This document shows positions 59,648 to 64,000 of a stretch of DNA of 64,000 nt, in pieces. Within the stretch, counting starts at the first letter, position 1. Every line of letters starts with the position of its first letter. The notes under the pieces are model-generated. The model searched no databases. It saw only the letters and a program-made list of their open reading frames with translations, and was not told the origin of the DNA. The translations under genes and the position numbers were made by a program. The stretch lies in the NCBI RefSeq assembly GCF_004801295.1, contig NZ_SSOC01000003.1, forward strand, positions 62,001-126,000, given 5' to 3'. This stretch comes from Pseudothauera nasutitermitis. GTDB taxonomy: Bacteria; Pseudomonadota; Gammaproteobacteria; Burkholderiales; Rhodocyclaceae.

Positions 59648-61336
59648 ATGCCACCACCCTTGCTGGAACGCCTGTTCCCCTTCCTCGCCTGGCCCCGGCA
59701 GTGGACACCCGCGAGCATGCGGGGCGACGTGCTGGCCGGCATCACCGTGGCGCTGGTGATGGTGCCCCAGTCGCTGGCCTATGCGCAGCTGGGTTCGCTG
59801 CCGCCCTACATCGGCCTGTACGCCGCCCTGCTGCCGGCCATCGTCGGCGCATTGTTCGGCTCCTGCGGGCAGCTTTCCACCGGCCCGGTGGCGCTCACCG
59901 CCCTGCTCACCGGCGCCAGCCTGCTGCCGCTGGCGCGCCCCGACACACCGGAATTCGTCGCCCTGGCGGCCCTGCTGGCGCTGCTCTCCGGGCTGATCCA
60001 GCTCGCCCTGGGGGCGCTGCGCCTGGGCTGGCTGCTCAATCTGCTCTCCCATCCGGTGCTGATGGGCTTCATCAACGCCGCCGCGCTGATCATCTGCCTG
60101 TCGCAGGTGCCGCCGCTGCTCGGCCTGGCCATGCCGCGCTCGGACCGCTTCCTGGCCGACCTGGCGCACGCCTTCGGCGGCCCGGCCCTGCCCCACCTGC
60201 CCTCGGCGCTGTTCGGCCTGGGCGCGCTGGCCGCGCTAGTGCTGCTGCGCCGCGCGGCGCCCCGCCTGCCCGGCGTGCTGCTGGTGGCCGCCGGGGCCAC
60301 GCTGGCGTCGGCGCTGGGCGGCTTCGAGGCGGCCGGCGGACAGGTGGTCGGCCGGATTCCCGCCGGCCTGCCCGCGCTGGCCTTGCCCGCCATCGACCTG
60401 GGCGCGGCCATCGCCCTGCTGCCGGCGGCCTTCGTGATCGCCCTGGTGAGCTTCATGGAAGTAGCCTCCAGCGCCCGGCTGATCAGCGGCAAGACCCGCC
60501 AGCCGTGGAACCAGAACCAGGAGCTGATCGGCCAGGGGCTGGCCAAGCTGACCGCTTCGGTGTGCGGCGCGCTGCCGGTGAGCGCCTCGTTCTCGCGCTC
60601 GGCGCTCAACTACGCCAGCGGCGCGCGCAGCGGATTGTCCTCGCTGGTGTCCGCCGCCGTGGTGCTGCTGGCCCTGCTCTATCTCACGCCGCTGCTCCAT
60701 CACCTGCCGGTGCCGGTGCTGGCGGCGATCATCCTGCTGGCGGTGGCCAACCTGATCGACTTCGGTGCGCTGACGCGTGCCTGGCGGATCAGCCGCGACG
60801 ACGGGCTGGCCGCCGCGCTCACTTTCTGCGCCACATTGGCCTTCGCGCCCAACATCCAGAACGGCATCCTCACCGGCCTGCTGCTGTCGCTCGCGCTGAT
60901 GCTGTATCGCGGCATGAAGCCGCGCATCGCCCTGCTCGGCCTGCACGCGGACGGCACCTACCGCGACCTGGAGCGCTTCGGCCTCGCGCATCCGCACCCC
61001 AGGCTGGTGATCCTGCGCTTCGACAGCCCGCTCACCTTCGTCACCGCCGCCACCTTCGAGGAGGGCATGCTGCGCGCCGTGCGCGCCCAGGCGGACGTGC
61101 GCGTGGTGCTGGTGTCCGGCGCGGGCATCAACGACATCGACGCCACCGGGCTGCACACCCTGGCCGGCCTGGACGAACGCCTGCGCGCACAAGGCTGCCG
61201 GCTGGCCTTCTGCGGACTGAAGAAGCAGGTCATCGACGCCCTGCAGCGCGACGGCCTGTGGCAACGGCTGGGCGACACCGCCGGCTACCGCACCGAGCAG
61301 CAGGCGCTGGATGCGCTGCTGCCCACCCTCCCGTAG
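59648..61336 (+). CDS. SulP family anion transporter with STAS domain
   Basis: A 562-residue SLC26/SulP transporter for sulfate or another anion. Ten or more membrane helices fill residues 20-420, with MVPQSLAYAQLGSLPPYIGLYAALLPAI and QELIGQGLAKLTASVCGALPVSASFSRSALN as the family hallmarks. A STAS domain at the C-terminus (about 435-560) contains LRFDSPLTFVTAATFEEGM and VSGAGINDIDATGLHTL. The ATG at 59648 is the first with family-like sequence; a longer frame overlaps the hyi promoter. The substrate (sulfate, bicarbonate or organic acid) is not resolved. It diverges from hyi. Confidence 0.9.
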   Translation: MPPPLLERLFPFLAWPRQWTPASMRGDVLAGITVALVMVPQSLAYAQLGSLPPYIGLYAALLPAIVGALFGSCGQLSTGPVALTALLTGASLLPLARPDTPEFVALAALLALLSGLIQLALGALRLGWLLNLLSHPVLMGFINAAALIICLSQVPPLLGLAMPRSDRFLADLAHAFGGPALPHLPSALFGLGALAALVLLRRAAPRLPGVLLVAAGATLASALGGFEAAGGQVVGRIPAGLPALALPAIDLGAAIALLPAAFVIALVSFMEVASSARLISGKTRQPWNQNQELIGQGLAKLTASVCGALPVSASFSRSALNYASGARSGLSSLVSAAVVLLALLYLTPLLHHLPVPVLAAIILLAVANLIDFGALTRAWRISRDDGLAAALTFCATLAFAPNIQNGILTGLLLSLALMLYRGMKPRIALLGLHADGTYRDLERFGLAHPHPRLVILRFDSPLTFVTAATFEEGMLRAVRAQADVRVVLVSGAGINDIDATGLHTLAGLDERLRAQGCRLAFCGLKKQVIDALQRDGLWQRLGDTAGYRTEQQALDALLPTLP

Positions 61337-61349
61337 GAGCCGCTTTCTA

Positions 61350-61378
61350 TTGACGCGGAAGGCTTTTTTCACTAGAGT
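61350..61378 (+). promoter_or_regulatory. Sigma-70-like promoter of rplU-rpmA
   Basis: A -35 box TTGACG at 61350-61355 and a -10 box TAGAGT at 61373-61378, spaced 17 bp, lie 39 bp before the rplU start. The spacing and -35 match are good, and the -10 is weaker. This is the expected strong ribosomal protein promoter. Confidence 0.7.
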
Positions 61379-61417
61379 GCGCGATTCTTCGCAAAACCCA
61401 TCAACTGGAGCAACACC

Positions 61418-61729
61418 ATGTACGCGGTGATAAAAACCGGTGGCAAGCAGTATCGCGTCACCACCGGCGAAAAGATCAAGGTAGAACAGATACCGGCCGA
61501 CGTGGGCTCCGAAATCACCATCGACCAGGTTCTCATGGTCGGCGAGGGCGAGTCGGTCAAGATCGGCACCCCGGTGGTTTCCGGCGCTACCGTCAAGGCT
61601 TCCGTGGTCTCCCATGGCCGTCACGACAAGATCAAGATCTTCAAGATGCGCCGGCGCAAGCACTACCAGAAGCACCAGGGCCATCGCCAGAACTACACCG
61701 AGCTTCGCATCGAAGCGATCTCGGCCTAA
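61418..61729 (+). CDS. rplU: 50S ribosomal protein L21
   Basis: A 103-residue L21. The N-terminus [20 protein letters not shown] and the C-terminal signature [23 protein letters not shown] are diagnostic. It binds 23S rRNA in the large subunit. It starts the operon rplU-rpmA and probably obgE, a conserved bacterial arrangement. The usual ispB neighbour is absent here and sits about 39 kb to the left. A ribosomal-gene promoter is visible upstream. Confidence 0.99.
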   Translation: MYAVIKTGGKQYRVTTGEKIKVEQIPADVGSEITIDQVLMVGEGESVKIGTPVVSGATVKASVVSHGRHDKIKIFKMRRRKHYQKHQGHRQNYTELRIEAISA

Positions 61730-61753
61730 GTCAGGACCAGGAGGTAATACGTC

Positions 61754-62017
61754 ATGGCACACAAAAAAGCTGGCGGCAGTTCCCGTAACGGTCGCGACTC
61801 AGAATCAAAACGACTCGGCGTGAAGCGCTACGGCGGTCAACAAGTGCTCGCCGGCAACATCATCGTTCGCCAGCGCGGCACCCAGTACCACCCGGGCGAA
61901 AACGTCGGCATCGGCAAGGATCACACCCTGTTCGCACTGAAGGACGGCGTGGTGCAGTTCTCCGTGAAGGGTGCGTTCAAGCGCCGTACCGTCACCATCG
62001 TTCCCGCCGCGGCCTGA
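61754..62017 (+). CDS. rpmA: 50S ribosomal protein L27
   Basis: An 87-residue L27 with the conserved N-terminus [20 protein letters not shown], which reaches the peptidyl-transferase centre, and the motif [27 protein letters not shown] precedes the ATG. It lies 24 bp after rplU. A terminator follows, with partial read-through to obgE expected. Confidence 0.99.
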   Translation: MAHKKAGGSSRNGRDSESKRLGVKRYGGQQVLAGNIIVRQRGTQYHPGENVGIGKDHTLFALKDGVVQFSVKGAFKRRTVTIVPAAA

Positions 62018-62036
62018 ACGGCTTCCGGACGGTTCG

Positions 62037-63270
<1,234 letters not shown>

Positions 63271-63284
63271 ACGCCACGGACATC

Positions 63285-64000
63285 ATGAGAGCCAAGATCC
63301 GCAATGCCCGCCGGCTGGTGGTCAAGGTCGGCAGTGCCCTGGTGACCAACGACGGCGCCGGGCTGGACAAACAGGCCATGGCCGACTGGGCGCGGCAGAT
63401 CGCCGCGCTGCGCGAGGCCGGCAAGAAGGTCGCGCTGGTGTCCTCCGGCGCCATCGCCGCCGGCATCCAGCGCCTGGGCTGGGTGAAGCGCCCGCACGAG
63501 ATGCACCGCCTGCAGGCCGCCGCCGCAGTCGGCCAGATGGGCCTGGTGGAAGCCTATGAGGAGGCCTTCGCGCGCCACAATCTCCACACCGCACAGATCC
63601 TGCTGACCCACGACGATCTGTCCGACCGCAAGCGCTACCTCAACGCGCGCTCCACGCTGAACACCCTGCTCGACCTGGGCGTGGTGCCGATCATCAACGA
63701 GAACGACACCATCGTCACCGACGAGATCAAGTTCGGCGACAACGACACCCTGGGCGCGCTGGTCGCCAACCTGATCGAAGCCGACGCGCTGATCATCCTG
63801 ACCGACCAGAAGGGCCTGTACACCGCCGACCCGCGCCGCGACCCGGCCGCCGAGCTGATTTCCGAAGGCCGTGCCGAGGATCGCGGCTACGAGGCCATGG
63901 CCGGCGGCGCCGGCAGCGGCATCAGCAAGGGCGGCATGATCACCAAGGTGCGTGCCGCCCAGCGCGCAGCGCGCAGCGGCGCGCATACCTGCATCGCCAG
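63285..64000 (+). CDS. proB: Glutamate 5-kinase ProB (partial, C-terminus beyond window)
   Basis: The first 238 residues of ProB, which phosphorylates glutamate in proline synthesis. [24 protein letters not shown] leads into the kinase core [52 protein letters not shown] and [16 protein letters not shown], then [17 protein letters not shown]. The frame is open to the right edge. A PUA domain is expected beyond it. The ATG at 63285 lies 14 bp after obgE, in the common obgE-proB order. Confidence 0.97.
   Translation, partial: MRAKIRNARRLVVKVGSALVTNDGAGLDKQAMADWARQIAALREAGKKVALVSSGAIAAGIQRLGWVKRPHEMHRLQAAAAVGQMGLVEAYEEAFARHNLHTAQILLTHDDLSDRKRYLNARSTLNTLLDLGVVPIINENDTIVTDEIKFGDNDTLGALVANLIEADALIILTDQKGLYTADPRRDPAAELISEGRAEDRGYEAMAGGAGSGISKGGMITKVRAAQRAARSGAHTCIA

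Overview
The window is a high-GC, densely packed chromosomal segment of a respiratory, organic-acid-using betaproteobacterium. The gene content (ScfR/AcnD/PrpF propionate module, SfnB/sigma-54 regulator, GlcDEF, RlmM, and an rplU-rpmA-obgE-proB end) best fits the Rhodocyclales, a Thauera/Azoarcus-like organism. That assignment is inference from gene content. No phage, IS transposase, rRNA or CRISPR array is seen. One tRNA is present, tRNA-Pro(CGG).

Layout, left to right. (1) 1-6407: a 2-methylcitrate operon prpC-acnD-prpF on the minus strand, running off the left edge, with a divergent ScfR/PrpR-type regulator. TTGCGAA-type repeats lie between them. (2) 6427-12673: a CPA1 Na+/H+ antiporter, an AI-2E/PerM protein and a complete polar amino acid ABC operon. 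(3) 12692-21298: a PlpD-like patatin autotransporter, an Ala-rich unknown and a tight six-gene plus-strand operon. That operon encodes an HMA-like protein, a ferritin-like protein lacking normal iron ligands, three small membrane proteins and an unusual P1B ATPase. A convergent HMA-like membrane gene follows. This is the most interesting locus: its composition resembles ferrosome (fez) iron-organelle clusters. (4) 21382-27399: tRNA-Pro, ispB, ugpQ/ugpB without permeases, a lipoprotein, an aldo/keto reductase and rlmM.

(5) 27418-36957: an SsuACB/TauACB-like ABC operon behind a good sigma-54 promoter, followed by a beta-propeller protein and a SCO copper chaperone. Upstream lies acs-osmC-sfnB-like-EBP. 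The EBP lacks a sensor domain and probably activates the ABC operon. (6) 37111-44259: mazEF, then a seven-gene overlapping operon. It joins a ThDP-dependent lyase to a complete succinate dehydrogenase/fumarate reductase-like complex and a two-subunit class I fumarase/tartrate dehydratase. This looks like a C4/C5 dicarboxylate pathway of unknown substrate. (7) 44565-48893: rhlE and a PAS-GGDEF-EAL protein with a degenerate GGDEF motif and an intact EAL domain. (8) 48946-53071: a FecI-FecR-TonB receptor iron-uptake system with a Fur-like box. (9) 53135-59504: a small secreted protein, a PP2C phosphatase behind a CRP-type palindrome, and the glycolate oxidase genes glcD-(43-aa membrane ORF)-glcE-glcF with hyi. 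(10) 59648-64000: a SulP transporter, rplU-rpmA-obgE and the 5' part of proB.

Themes: short-chain organic acid and glycolate metabolism, sulfur/organosulfur import, and iron acquisition together with a candidate intracellular iron-storage compartment.
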